Positions 44,746-52,582 of a stretch of DNA of 64,000 bases are shown here, in pieces. A program made the position numbers and the translations under genes. The stretch is from positions 434,001-498,000 of the forward strand of contig NZ_JAMLDX010000001.1 in assembly GCF_024211275.1 (NCBI RefSeq), written 5' to 3'. Position 1 is the first letter of the stretch, and each line of letters opens with the position of its first letter. This DNA comes from Sphingomonas tagetis (lineage in GTDB: Bacteria; Pseudomonadota; Alphaproteobacteria; Sphingomonadales; Sphingomonadaceae). Under the pieces are notes generated by a model that saw nothing but the letters and a program-made list of their open reading frames with translations, was not told the DNA's origin and ran no database searches.

Positions 44746-44978
44746 CCCCCTTGTCTCCGCTCGCCGAAGCTGATCGGCTGCACGTCATGCCAGCGCATCG
44801 CCGCCGGTTTGTTCCTAGCCATTGAGCGGGCCACCTGGAGGAGGGCTTCCTGTTCCGCTCGGCTAAGGCGGTGGAAGCATTCGACCAGTTCCAGCTCACG
44901 ATACTTCACCTTCGGCGTCGCCGCCGCATTCGCTTTCCCCGCATGACGTCTCCCCGTTTCGGCAGGAAGAGCTGTCAT
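44733..44978 (-). CDS. Small protein sharing the repressor C-terminal module
   Basis: 81 residues from MTALPAETGRRHAGKANAAA (a start at 45032 is possible). It has no helix-turn-helix. Its segment LVECFHRLSRAEQEALLQVA closely matches LLGFFDRLSRADQQALLQIA of the repressor encoded just upstream. It could dimerise with the repressor and alter its activity. It is 49 bases after the repressor stop. Confidence 0.68.
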   Translation of the reverse strand: MTALPAETGRRHAGKANAAATPKVKYRELELVECFHRLSRAEQEALLQVARSMARNKPAAMRWHDVQPISFGERRQGGWGQ

Positions 44979-45028
44979 CGCCTTGGGAAGGTTAAGTAAA
45001 AGTCCAAGCGATTTGCATCCGTATTGGA

Positions 45029-45415
45029 TCATTCTCCCTTGGATGCCGTAGCGTCAGCGTGAAGTCGGCGCGGCGGATCGGGCTCGCCGCCGCCCATCGA
45101 CCGCGCGATTTGAAGCAATGCCTGCTGGTCGGCCCGGCTCAATCGATCGAAAAACCCGAGCAGCTCGGATTGATCATCGGTCAGCGCTGGCGACTCCGGC
45201 GCATCTGCGGTGGGGTCGTCGACCTCACCCGTGAGGAATGCCGGCGTAGTATGGAGTGCGCGAGCGATCTTCAGCAGATGAGGTGACGAGCGACGGGAGG
45301 GCGCCCGGATCAGGCTATTGATCGTTGTCTGCGGCACCTTCGCGCGGCGCGCGAGCTCAGCTTGTGTCATGCCGAGATCTGAAAGACGCCCTTCGATGCG
45401 CTCGCCTAATGTCAT
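45029..45415 (-). CDS. XRE-family CI-like repressor
   Basis: 128 residues. N-terminal helix-turn-helix (LSDLGMTQAELARRAKVPQT then TINSLIRAPSR), a short linker (LTGEVDDPTADAPESPA) and a C-terminal helical module (LLGFFDRLSRADQQALLQIA) that probably mediates dimerisation. It lacks a self-cleavage domain, so induction must use another route. Start ATG at 45415; an in-frame GTG is 9 bases upstream. It is divergent from Cro with three operators between. Confidence 0.88.
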   Translation of the reverse strand: MTLGERIEGRLSDLGMTQAELARRAKVPQTTINSLIRAPSRRSSPHLLKIARALHTTPAFLTGEVDDPTADAPESPALTDDQSELLGFFDRLSRADQQALLQIARSMGGGEPDPPRRLHADATASKGE

Positions 45416-45425
45416 GCGCCACACC

Positions 45426-45508
45426 CTACCGGATCGCCGGTAGAAGAATATTCCGATGAGTCGATTGACACCCTACCGAAAGTTCGGTTAGCACATCCGA
45501 CATGTCGG
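45426..45508. promoter_or_regulatory. Three palindromic operators of the immunity switch
   Basis: CTACCGGATCGCCGGTAG (45426-45443), CTACCGAAAGTTCGGTTAG (45473-45491) and CCGACATGTCGG followed by TAG (45497-45511). They share half-site CTACCG/CGGTAG. The third covers the Cro start codon. The spacing and divergent flanking genes match a lambda-type OR. Confidence 0.78.
45465..45493 (+). promoter_or_regulatory. Rightward early promoter
   Basis: TTGACA (45465-45470), 17 bases, then TTAGCA (45488-45493). The second operator overlaps both elements. The predicted start is within a few bases of the Cro ATG at 45502, leaving essentially no leader. Confidence 0.6.
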
Positions 45509-45774
45509 TAGCCATGCCATCCGAATCGCCGTTGAAGCGCGCTGTACGCCTTGCAGGCTCGCAAGCTGCGCTCGCTCGCAAAATCGGGCGTCCTCAACAG
45601 ACCGTCAACGACTGGGTTGTGAATGGTCGGCCCGTCCCCCCGGTCGATGCCCAAGCTATCGAGCGCGAGACCGGCGTGCCGAAAGAGCAGCTGCGTCCCG
45701 ACATCTACCCGCCGCAGCTTGCCGCGCAGCCGCCTGCCCCCACTCGCGACCAGCTTGAGGGCGTCCGCACATGA
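45502..45774 (+). CDS. Cro-like YdaS-type regulator
   Basis: 90 residues. Helix-turn-helix AVRLAGSQAALARKIGRPQQ then TVNDWVVNGRPVPP, followed by ERETGVPKEQLRPDIYPP, the standard YdaS/Cro pattern. The ATG at 45502 lies in the third operator and has no ribosome site; an in-frame ATG at 45514 also lacks one. Its stop overlaps the next gene (ATGA). Confidence 0.87.
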   Translation: MSVAMPSESPLKRAVRLAGSQAALARKIGRPQQTVNDWVVNGRPVPPVDAQAIERETGVPKEQLRPDIYPPQLAAQPPAPTRDQLEGVRT

Positions 45775-45935
45775 CCGGCTCACCGCTCACCCCCGAGCAG
45801 CAGCTCCTCGTGCGCGAGATCGCGTCCGAAGAAGCCGCCGCGGTCGCCGCCTATCCGTCGATCCTCGCCGTTATTGCTCTTGTCGGCGTCACGCTCATGG
45901 CGATCCTGCTCGTTGCTCAATGGGTCTTCGAGTGA
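45771..45935 (+). CDS. 54-residue single-span membrane protein
   Basis: MTGSPLTPEQQLLVREIASE then a membrane span near residues 29-50 (SILAVIALVGVTLMAILLVA) ending QWVFE. Overlaps Cro by ATGA, so it is the second gene of the early operon. Role unknown. Confidence 0.65.
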   Translation: MTGSPLTPEQQLLVREIASEEAAAVAAYPSILAVIALVGVTLMAILLVAQWVFE

Positions 45936-46249
45936 AGCGCCCGGCCTTCTATTTCTCCCGGCGGCGCATCGGTGTTTCCGCCGCCACGTCCGGACGGGGC
46001 GCGCCACTTCCCAAGCAGCGCGCCCCCGAAGGCCCCCCTTCATCGCTTTCCCCCATCGGTCGCTGGCAGTCCGGCCGATTCCCGTGCCGCGGATTTTCCC
46101 CTTTTCCCGCCGCCCGGGCCGACGCCGCCGTCTGCCCTGTAACGCGTGCCCTGCGGGGCGTCGGTTCTACGCCACCGGCGCCCCGCACTTCTTTTATCAG
46201 CTTGGCCGCCCGCGATCTGCCACGATCGGCGACGGGATGCGCGGCATGA
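45932..46249 (+). CDS. Possible small early protein, Arg/Pro/Ser-rich
   Basis: A 105-codon frame with GTG start overlapping the previous stop and a stop overlapping the next ATG. It starts VKRPAFYFSRRRIGVSAATS and is low in complexity, so the overlaps are its only support. If not coding, 45936-46245 is an untranslated stretch with no recognised signal. Confidence 0.35.
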   Translation: MKRPAFYFSRRRIGVSAATSGRGAPLPKQRAPEGPPSSLSPIGRWQSGRFPCRGFSPFPAARADAAVCPVTRALRGVGSTPPAPRTSFISLAARDLPRSATGCAA

Positions 46250-46713
46250 CAAAGGCCCGCCCGCCCCTCTCGATCGAGAACGCGCTGTACAAGGTCCTCG
46301 GCCGAATCGGCATCGAGCGCGCCGCCGAGGTCACCAGCCGGGGCGCCGACTATCTCCGCAGCCTCAGCGATCCCGACAACCGCTACCGCCTGACCTGCCA
46401 GGACATGCTCGCGCTCGACGACGAGCACCAGGTGCTCACCGGCGAGCGGCCGCTCTATGAGACGCTCGGCCTGATGATCGACGCGCGCAACGCGGCGCGC
46501 TTCTCCGATCGCGCCGAGCTGCGCCGCCTGACCGTGCCGGTCCTGAAGGAGGCTGGCGAAGCCCATGCCGCGCTCGCCGCAGCCACCTGCGACGGCGCCG
46601 GCGCGGTCGAGCTCCGCAACTTCGTTCGCGAGGCCGAGCAGTCCGTCGCCAAGATCACCCAGGCGATCGGCGCGGCACAGGCCATGCTCGAGGCGCAGCA
46701 GCAGCCCCCGTGA
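46246..46713 (+). CDS. CII-like regulatory protein
   Basis: 155 residues from MTKARPPLSIENALYKVLGR. The N-terminal part (IGIERAAEVTSRGADYLRSL, then SDPDNRYRLTCQDMLALDDE) resembles the phage CII-type fold used in lysogeny control in Pseudomonas and alphaproteobacterial phages. C-terminal half is a helical bundle. Third or fourth gene of the early operon. Confidence 0.75.
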   Translation: MTKARPPLSIENALYKVLGRIGIERAAEVTSRGADYLRSLSDPDNRYRLTCQDMLALDDEHQVLTGERPLYETLGLMIDARNAARFSDRAELRRLTVPVLKEAGEAHAALAAATCDGAGAVELRNFVREAEQSVAKITQAIGAAQAMLEAQQQPP

Positions 46714-46818
46714 TCCGCCGCGGGTCATAGCAACCGCACCCCACCCTTCAGCCCGAACCCCTCCGCTTCGCAGGTGCGCCCGCGAAGGCGGTTTTCTGCT
46801 GCCCGATCGGATCAGCCC

Positions 46819-47301
46819 ATGCCCGACGATCTGCCCTCGCCCGGAACCTATCTGCGCAAACGCCGCGAGGCGCAGTGCCTGTCGATCGACGACGTCGCCG
46901 CGATCTTCGGCACGGTGCCCAGCGTCCCGCTGGCGACGCGCGCCGCGATGCTCGAGTCGATCGAGGCGGATCTGACGCCGATCGACGACAGTGTCATCAC
47001 CGCGCTTCGCAAAGCGACCGAGCTCGGCTCGTTCCGCTTCGATCCAAACGTGCTGATCCGCCTGATCGACATGCGCGCTGGCTCGCCGCTTCTGTCGAAC
47101 GCGCCGCGCCTGTGTCGCACCTGCGCGTGCAGTGAGAACGACGCCTGCGTCGAGGGATGGCCCGCCGCGACGTGCGGCTGGCGCGACGACGAGGTCGATC
47201 TGTGCACCGCCTGTGGCCCCGACGACGGCGACGCCGGCGAAGAAACCCCGCCACCGGCCAACGTCCCGGTCAACGACCAGCTCGGGAGCGCCGCGGCGTG
47301 A
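46819..47301 (+). CDS. Cys-rich HTH-like phage protein
   Basis: 160 residues from MPDDLPSPGTYLRKRREAQC. Residues 9-45 resemble an XRE helix-turn-helix. A zinc-type cluster follows near residue 97 (CRTCACSENDACVEG, later CGWRDDEVDLCTAC), the arrangement seen in several phage proteins of unknown role. The tail is acidic. The GTGA overlap couples it to the next gene. A 105-base gap lies before it. Confidence 0.75.
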   Translation: MPDDLPSPGTYLRKRREAQCLSIDDVAAIFGTVPSVPLATRAAMLESIEADLTPIDDSVITALRKATELGSFRFDPNVLIRLIDMRAGSPLLSNAPRLCRTCACSENDACVEGWPAATCGWRDDEVDLCTACGPDDGDAGEETPPPANVPVNDQLGSAAA

Positions 47302-47486
47302 GAAGCAGCCGCACCCGACACGCCGTCCGCGCCACACACGCCGCGGCGATCGCCGCCGGCGTCGCGATCGCGCTCACCCTCAACGGCCGCCTCGGTCCCG
47401 CGATCGCGGTGATCGCCGTCGCCGTCGCACTCATCATCGCTGCCCTGCTCTGGGCGCTCAAACAGGAGGACCGCCGTGGCGCATGA
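47298..47486 (+). CDS. Small membrane protein
   Basis: 62 residues, GTG start overlapping the previous stop. Basic N-terminus (VRSSRTRHAVRATH), then two hydrophobic segments (AAAIAAGVAIALTL and AIAVIAVAVALIIAALLWAL) joined by NGRLG. C-terminus charged. Overlaps the next gene by 11 bases. Confidence 0.65.
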   Translation: MRSSRTRHAVRATHAAAIAAGVAIALTLNGRLGPAIAVIAVAVALIIAALLWALKQEDRRGA

Positions 47487-47682
47487 TCAGCCCCGCCGAC
47501 CGCTCGAGCTGCACCCCGCCGACTGCCCGTGCTGCAGCGACGATCCCGCCGCGCTGGATCTCGGCGCCGTCGCGCTGCGCCTGATCGTCGGTTTCGGCCT
47601 GGGCGGCCTCGTCATCTTCTTCCTCGACGTCGCCGGCATCGGCGCCGGCGCCGCAGTCATCATCGGAGGGCTGCCTCAGTGA
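47476..47682 (+). CDS. Small membrane protein with Cys pair
   Basis: 68 residues; GTG start preceded by GGAGG. DCPCCSDD near residue 17 and a hydrophobic C-terminal half (LRLIVGFGLGGLVIFFLDVA, then GIGAGAAVIIGG). Similar small Cys-bearing membrane proteins are common in early regions of sphingomonad phages. Overlaps the GapR-like gene. Confidence 0.65.
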   Translation: MAHDQPRRPLELHPADCPCCSDDPAALDLGAVALRLIVGFGLGGLVIFFLDVAGIGAGAAVIIGGLPQ

Positions 47683-47918
47683 GCGACTCCATTTCCGCCG
47701 AGCAGCTGCGCCTGCTGATCGAGCGCATCGAGCGCCTCGAGGAAGAGAAGAAGGGCCTGAGCGATGACATCAAGGATGTCTATGGCGAGGCCAAGGCGAC
47801 CGGGTTCGACGCCAAGATCATGCGCACCGTCATCCGCCTGCGGAAGATGGAGAAGCACCAGCTCGATGAGCAGGACGCGCTGCTCGAAACCTATCGCGCC
47901 GCGCTGGGGATGGCGTGA
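47679..47918 (+). CDS. GapR-like DNA-binding protein (DUF2312)
   Basis: 79 residues, GTG start. The sequence ISAEQLRLLIERIERLEEEK then GLSDDIKDVYGEAKATGFDA and KIMRTVIRLRKMEKHQLDEQ is a full DUF2312 domain. Host GapR of alphaproteobacteria binds overtwisted DNA ahead of replication and helps topoisomerases. The phage copy has the same length and may aid phage DNA replication or transcription. Confidence 0.92.
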   Translation: MSDSISAEQLRLLIERIERLEEEKKGLSDDIKDVYGEAKATGFDAKIMRTVIRLRKMEKHQLDEQDALLETYRAALGMA

Positions 47919-48247
47919 TGGCCCGCTACGACAGCGCCGTCGATGACGTCACCGCGCAGCTCGCCGAGGGCAAGTCGCTCGTCCCTGATCATCTTTGGGG
48001 CGGCATCCTGAACCATGTGCTGGAAGGGCACGGCACGGGTTCGTTCCTGACGCACGTTTTCCGGAACGACCTGCTCAACGCGGCCACCGGCGCCGACGAG
48101 GTTTCCCTCGCCCGGCTGCCCGATCTCATGCGCTTCCTGCACAACTATGCCCCGCAATCGAGCTGGGGAACGCCCAAGCGCGTGTCGCGCTGGCGCGAGG
48201 CCGGCGGCATCCGCGGCGGCGCGCACGAGCTCGAGGACGCCGAGTGA
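47918..48247 (+). CDS. Hypothetical early protein
   Basis: 109 residues. The start is either ATG 47918 (TGATG overlap) or GTG 47915. The sequence includes LWGGILNHVLEGHGTGSFLT then HVFRNDLLNAATGADEVSLA, a helical pattern with conserved-looking His and Asn; it is seen in other alphaproteobacterial phage operons. Function unknown. Confidence 0.7.
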   Translation: MARYDSAVDDVTAQLAEGKSLVPDHLWGGILNHVLEGHGTGSFLTHVFRNDLLNAATGADEVSLARLPDLMRFLHNYAPQSSWGTPKRVSRWREAGGIRGGAHELEDAE

Positions 48248-48609
48248 TGTCCGGCCGCCGCGCAGCCATCGATCGCCTCGTCGCCACGCCGATCTGGCCG
48301 GTCGATCACATCTGCCCGCCGCAGCAGCCGGTGGAGCCGCTGGCGCCGATGCGCGAGCACATCCTCGTCGGCCCGGAGGACGGCCGGTGCGTCGTGACGA
48401 ACCCGAGTGGGTTTAGCGCGATCGCGCCGATCGGCCGCGGAATCGCGCTCGCCTGGGCGCCCGCGCCCGAGCTCGGCGGCGTCGCGCTCAGCCAGTTCAT
48501 CGCGCTCGGCCCAGATCGCGGCATCGTGACGATCGTCTCGCGCCCCGGGCTCAAGCGCCTGATCGCCGACCTGCAGTCGATCGACGCCCAGCTGGGAGAT
48601 GCATCATGA
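48247..48609 (+). CDS. Hypothetical early protein
   Basis: 120 residues from MSGRRAAIDRLVATPIWPVD. No motif. Both ends overlap neighbouring genes (TGATG and ATGA), so translation in series is likely. Probably soluble, mixed structure. Confidence 0.65.
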   Translation: MSGRRAAIDRLVATPIWPVDHICPPQQPVEPLAPMREHILVGPEDGRCVVTNPSGFSAIAPIGRGIALAWAPAPELGGVALSQFIALGPDRGIVTIVSRPGLKRLIADLQSIDAQLGDAS

Positions 48610-48917
48610 TGCTGTGTGGCGACATCACCCGCGCCGCGCTCGAGGAGGCCGTCCGCGAGGCCGGCGGCACGATCGCGTGGAGCGAGGAAAAGCCGGCCTC
48701 GACTGAGATCGCCCTCAAGATCGACGTCGATCCCGAATATGCCGCTTACGAGGCGGCCTGGTACGTGCCGACCTGTCGCGGTGAATTCGATCCGCAGGAC
48801 GTGCGCGACTTCGCGACTGCCGCTTCGCGCGGCAACCGCGCCCTGGCGCTGGCGCTCGCCCCTCGTCTGTTCGTGTTCGACAGCGAAATGGCGGCCGTCG
48901 AGCGAGCGCTGCAGTGA
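48606..48917 (+). CDS. Hypothetical acidic early protein
   Basis: 103 residues, acidic (DVDPEYAAYEAAWYVPTCRG). It has no DNA-binding motif. The charge suggests possible protein binding or DNA mimicry, but nothing firmer. Overlaps on both sides. Confidence 0.65.
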   Translation: MMLCGDITRAALEEAVREAGGTIAWSEEKPASTEIALKIDVDPEYAAYEAAWYVPTCRGEFDPQDVRDFATAASRGNRALALALAPRLFVFDSEMAAVERALQ

Positions 48918-49081
48918 CCGCCGGCTTCCGCCCCAACCCTGGGCACCTTCCCTCGGTCGTCGCCGACAAGCGCGTCCGCGTGCGCCTGGTCAACGGCCAG
49001 ACGCACGAATGGCCGGCCAAGACGAGCCGCTGGACGATCACCGGCGACCCATTCGACATCGCCGAATTCGTGGTGCTGTGA
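48914..49081 (+). CDS. 55-residue hypothetical protein
   Basis: GTG start overlapping the previous stop. It reads VTAGFRPNPGHLPSVVADKR then VRVRLVNGQTHEWPAKTSRW, a small beta-barrel pattern (SH3- or Tudor-like). TGATG joins it to the next gene. Below usual length cut-offs. Confidence 0.6.
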   Translation: MTAGFRPNPGHLPSVVADKRVRVRLVNGQTHEWPAKTSRWTITGDPFDIAEFVVL

Positions 49082-49257
49082 TGATCGGCCTCCACCAGCA
49101 CATCGCTAACAGCCACGCGAAGCTGCGTCGCGGCCAGGTGTGGTGCCGCCGCTGCGGCGCGAACCGCGCGGTCGATGCCGCCGCGGCGCTGCGCTTCGGT
49201 TGGCCGCGCTGCTGTGGCCACACCATGACGATCGACGCGCCCGAGGAGCGAAGCTGA
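49081..49257 (+). CDS. 58-residue zinc-ribbon protein
   Basis: MIGLHQHIANSHAKLRRGQV, then WCRRCGANRAVD and RCCGHTMTIDA: two Cys pairs spaced like a zinc ribbon. It is coupled to both neighbours by TGATG. Role unknown; probably nucleic-acid or protein binding. Confidence 0.65.
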   Translation: MIGLHQHIANSHAKLRRGQVWCRRCGANRAVDAAAALRFGWPRCCGHTMTIDAPEERS

Positions 49258-49505
49258 TGGCGGTCGATCGCTTCTGGACCGCGACCGAGCGCGCGGAGGA
49301 AAATTTCACCGGCGTCGGCGACGTGACCTGGTTCCGCCGCCGCATGCTTAGGCTCGGACACGAAGCCTCCATCATCCGCGATCGCGTCGAAACGATCCAT
49401 CCCGACCTCGTCGGTCAATTTGACCGCCTCGAGAAGCGGCGCGCCGGCGGCTCCCACCGCCAGCGCGCCAACGCCCTCCAGTCCCACCCCGGAGAACGCC
49501 CATGA
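49257..49505 (+). CDS. Small hypothetical protein
   Basis: 82 residues from MAVDRFWTATERAEENFTGV. Helical and basic. Ends overlapping the ParB-like ATG by 4 bases, so it is translated with it. No family recognised. Confidence 0.62.
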   Translation: MAVDRFWTATERAEENFTGVGDVTWFRRRMLRLGHEASIIRDRVETIHPDLVGQFDRLEKRRAGGSHRQRANALQSHPGERP

Positions 49506-51532
49506 CGGTTAGAACCTTCGTCGCGGCCGAGCTAGCCGTGTCCCCGTACAACGTGCGCAAGAACAAGCGGGCGATCACCAGCATCGACGGGCTCGAGGCG
49601 TCGATCAAGCGCGTCGGCCTGATCCTGCCGCTCGCCGTCCACCCGCTGCGCGGCTCGAAGAAACACGGCGTGTTCGACGGCGGCCGCCGCTTCCGCGCGA
49701 TCCAGAACCTGATCGCGCGCGGCGAGTTGCCCGCCGACTGGCCGATCGACGCCAGCGTCCGCACCATCTCGAGCGAGGCCGAGCTGCTCGAGATCTCCAG
49801 CGCCGCCGGCCTGCTGCATGTCGACCTGCTGCCCTGGGAAGTGATGGAGGGCCTGCGCCGCGCCAGCAAACGCGGCGCGACGATCGAGGAAATCGCCGAT
49901 GTTACCGGCCAGACCGAGCTGTGGGTCAAGCAACACCTGCGCCTGGCCAACCTCGCCGAGCCGATATTCACCGCCTATGTCGAAGGCGAGATCAGCCAGG
50001 ACCAGGCCAAGGCCTTCGCCGCGACCGAGGATCACAAGCTGCAGCTGGCGGCATGGGAGGCGTTCCGCCATCGGCCGAGCTTCGAGCGGACGTCCGATCA
50101 CATCCGGCGGCTGCTCAAGGTCGGCGATCACGACGAAGAGAAGCTGCTGCGCTTCGTCGGCGAGCGCGCGTTCCGCGACGCCGGCGGCGCCTTCGAGCTC
50201 GACCTGTTCGCCGACGCCGCCGAGCATCGCGGCCGCGTCGACCGGCCGGGCCTGCTGCGGGAGCTCGCCGAGGCTCGCATCGAATCGGTCCGCGCCACGC
50301 TGCGCCGCCGCGCCGCCCGCGACGACCTGCGCTTCGCCGCCGAATATCCGCGCGCGCGCCATGGCGGCGTCGATCGGGATCTCGAGCTTTCGCCCGACCA
50401 TGAACCGCTGCTCGGCGACGAGGCCGAGCGCGCGCAGTTTCTCGATGACGAGCTGCTCGAGCTCGCCGATCGGCGCCGGCGCATCGATGATCCGGTCGAG
50501 CAGGCCGCGATCGACCTCGAGGCGGAGTCGCACGCCGCTGAGCTGCAGCAGCTGCAGGACAGCCGCCCTGTGCTGCTGCCCGCCGGCGACATCTACGCCA
50601 CACTGGTGATCGAGGAATCGGGCGCCGTCGAAACGCGCTGGTGGTGGGCCAGTCACGCGGCGAAGCGCGCCGCCGAAAAGCCGCCCGAGCCCGCGCGGCC
50701 GGTTTCGCTCGGCGAGATCGCCAAGCCCGCGCGGGATCTGGGCGGCAGCGCCGTCGGCGCCAATATCGGCAGCCAGATCCAGCAGCAGGCCGACGCCGCT
50801 GCCCGCGAGGAATATGCCTTCAGCGCGCAGGGCGTGCAGATCGTCCGCGCGATCCGTCGCGAAGTCATGCGCGCCGCGATGATCGAGGACGGCGCGACCG
50901 GCATCGCGCACGATTTCTTGATCTTCACCCTGCTGCGCGCCGAGCTCGGCAACCACCACAATCGCACGCTCGGCGTCCGCACCCTCCACCGTGCCGAGGA
51001 TTCGCCGCCGATGGCGATGATCCCGGCCGTCCGCGCGGCGGTCGAGGCGACGCCGGCGCACGGCTTCTGGACCGCCATGCTCGGCGTGTTTCGCGATCAT
51101 GCCGCGATCCAGCTGGCCGACGAGGCTGACGCCTTCGACGCCTTCCGTGGCGAGCGCGACGAGTGGAAGGAATGCGCCGCGGCGATTGTCGCCGCGACCG
51201 CGCTGACCAAGACCGCCAACCTCGACGGCTACCGCCTGCCCATCCACGATCGCCTCGCCCAGCTTCTCGGTATCGCCGACGACGAGGCGTTCCGCGGCTA
51301 TTGGGCGCCCGACGAGACGTTCGTCGAGCTGCTCCCCCGCGCCACGCGCGTCGAGCTCGCCACGCCGCACGTCGACGAAGCCACCCGCCGCAACCTCGGC
51401 ACGATGAAGGCGGCTGAGACGATCGCCCCCGTCGCCCGCGCCCTCACCCGCGTCTGCTGGGTCCACCCGGCGCTGCGGTTCGAAGCGGCATCCGTATCCG
51501 CGGACGCAGAGCTTGAAGGGGCTTTGGCATGA
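49502..51532 (+). CDS. Large ParB-like protein
   Basis: 676 residues. The N-terminal ParB/Srx domain has SPYNVRKNKRAITSIDGLEA then GLILPLAVHPLRG and the GGRRFRAIQNL motif (CTP-binding box). The central HTH lies near residues 120-160 (TIEEIADVTGQTELWVKQHL). The remaining 450 residues are unusual: acidic, helical, with no known domain. No ParA gene lies nearby. The same size class occurs in other alphaproteobacterial prophages and plasmids. It may control phage DNA handling rather than partition. Confidence 0.87.
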   Translation: MTVRTFVAAELAVSPYNVRKNKRAITSIDGLEASIKRVGLILPLAVHPLRGSKKHGVFDGGRRFRAIQNLIARGELPADWPIDASVRTISSEAELLEISSAAGLLHVDLLPWEVMEGLRRASKRGATIEEIADVTGQTELWVKQHLRLANLAEPIFTAYVEGEISQDQAKAFAATEDHKLQLAAWEAFRHRPSFERTSDHIRRLLKVGDHDEEKLLRFVGERAFRDAGGAFELDLFADAAEHRGRVDRPGLLRELAEARIESVRATLRRRAARDDLRFAAEYPRARHGGVDRDLELSPDHEPLLGDEAERAQFLDDELLELADRRRRIDDPVEQAAIDLEAESHAAELQQLQDSRPVLLPAGDIYATLVIEESGAVETRWWWASHAAKRAAEKPPEPARPVSLGEIAKPARDLGGSAVGANIGSQIQQQADAAAREEYAFSAQGVQIVRAIRREVMRAAMIEDGATGIAHDFLIFTLLRAELGNHHNRTLGVRTLHRAEDSPPMAMIPAVRAAVEATPAHGFWTAMLGVFRDHAAIQLADEADAFDAFRGERDEWKECAAAIVAATALTKTANLDGYRLPIHDRLAQLLGIADDEAFRGYWAPDETFVELLPRATRVELATPHVDEATRRNLGTMKAAETIAPVARALTRVCWVHPALRFEAASVSADAELEGALA

Positions 51533-51861
51533 GCCCGGACCGCAAGATCGAAATGGCCCGCGAGATGGCGAGCCTTCTGAGCGAAGACTTCAGCGAGATG
51601 CTGAAGCGCCGCATGGGAATCGCGTTCGCCGGCGGCATCCCCTATTCGGCCCAGTCCGCCGCCATTGCCATGTTCGCGGAAGGCGTGAACCGCGTTGCCC
51701 TGGGCATGGGCTTGGTGGGCATCGATCCGGCGGCACGGCTCGCCGCGGCGACGAATTTTGCCGCAGTGCTCAAACAAGGGATCGATCGGCAGGCGAGCAA
51801 CCCGGAGGAGCTCTGCTCCGGGTTCGATCTGATTCTCGCAGCAGCGGGGCTGCAGCGATGA
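51529..51861 (+). CDS. Hypothetical early protein
   Basis: 110 residues from MSPDRKIEMAREMASLLSED; helical throughout with Ala-rich segments (AAIAMFAEGVNRVALGMGLV). No motif recognised. Overlaps both neighbours by 4 bases. Confidence 0.65.
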   Translation: MSPDRKIEMAREMASLLSEDFSEMLKRRMGIAFAGGIPYSAQSAAIAMFAEGVNRVALGMGLVGIDPAARLAAATNFAAVLKQGIDRQASNPEELCSGFDLILAAAGLQR

Positions 51862-52367
51862 CCGCCCTCCCTGAAAACCCCACCGGCGAGCAGCTGATCG
51901 ACGCGCTGCGCGTGTACGGCATCTCGACCGACCGCTCGCTGACGACGGTAGCGCGGTTGCTTTCGCCTGATCCCTGGACGTGGATCAACAATATCCAGCG
52001 GGCGGAAGCCCCACAGCCGTTGACGATCGCGCGCGTGGCCGCGGTGATCGCCGGCGAAACGCCCCCACCCCAACGCAAGCGGACGAAATATCATCCGCTC
52101 GCCGGCACGGTGCCCAGCCCGCAGCCCGCGCCTACGCCGCCAGCTGCGGTCGCCGCCCCGGCGCCCGCGCGTGGCAAGGCAAGGCCGCCTGCCCCGGTCG
52201 CCGCACCACCGCCGCGGCGCGACAACCGTAAGCCCTGGACCCCGCCGCTCACCTTCGAGCAGCAGCTCGAAAGGCTGCAACAGGGTGCACGCCTCGTCGA
52301 GGTCCGCCCGCTGCGCCGCGCCGATCACGCGTTCACGCTCGGCGGCGTCGGGAGCGGGATGCTGTGA
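51858..52367 (+). CDS. Hypothetical early protein with Pro/Ala-rich linker
   Basis: 169 residues. An N-terminal helical domain (GEQLIDALRVYGISTDRSLT then TVARLLSPDPWTWINNIQRA, a possible HTH of the type that reads PxTIARVAAVI) is followed by a Pro/Ala/Arg linker and a charged C-terminus. It may be a DNA-binding regulator. ATGA/GTGA overlaps on both sides. Confidence 0.65.
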   Translation: MTALPENPTGEQLIDALRVYGISTDRSLTTVARLLSPDPWTWINNIQRAEAPQPLTIARVAAVIAGETPPPQRKRTKYHPLAGTVPSPQPAPTPPAAVAAPAPARGKARPPAPVAAPPPRRDNRKPWTPPLTFEQQLERLQQGARLVEVRPLRRADHAFTLGGVGSGML

Positions 52368-52582
52368 GCGCCGCCGCTCGCCCCCGCGCCGATCGCGACC
52401 GCCTTGCGGCCGTCTGTGCCAATCCTCGCGGCGTCGCCTTCGCCGCTTTCACCCCAGTTGATCTGCTGGAAAAGTTGCTTGGTGGCACCCGCGCCGACGC
52501 TCAGGCGCTGCAGGAGCAGGCTCAGCACGATTGGCGCTTCGCCCAGATCGCTGTCGACCGCGCCAGGACCAAGCCGTCATGA
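52364..52582 (+). CDS. Small hypothetical protein
   Basis: 72 residues; GTG start (GTGA overlap). Basic N-terminus and a helical body (DLLEKLLGGTRADAQALQEQ). It overlaps the PAPS-reductase-like ATG. Function unknown. Confidence 0.6.
   Translation: MSAAARPRADRDRLAAVCANPRGVAFAAFTPVDLLEKLLGGTRADAQALQEQAQHDWRFAQIAVDRARTKPS

Noticed and set aside
45444..45472. Leftward repressor promoter
   Set aside because: TATTCT and TGTCAA can be found on the minus strand but their spacing is too short for a confident call.
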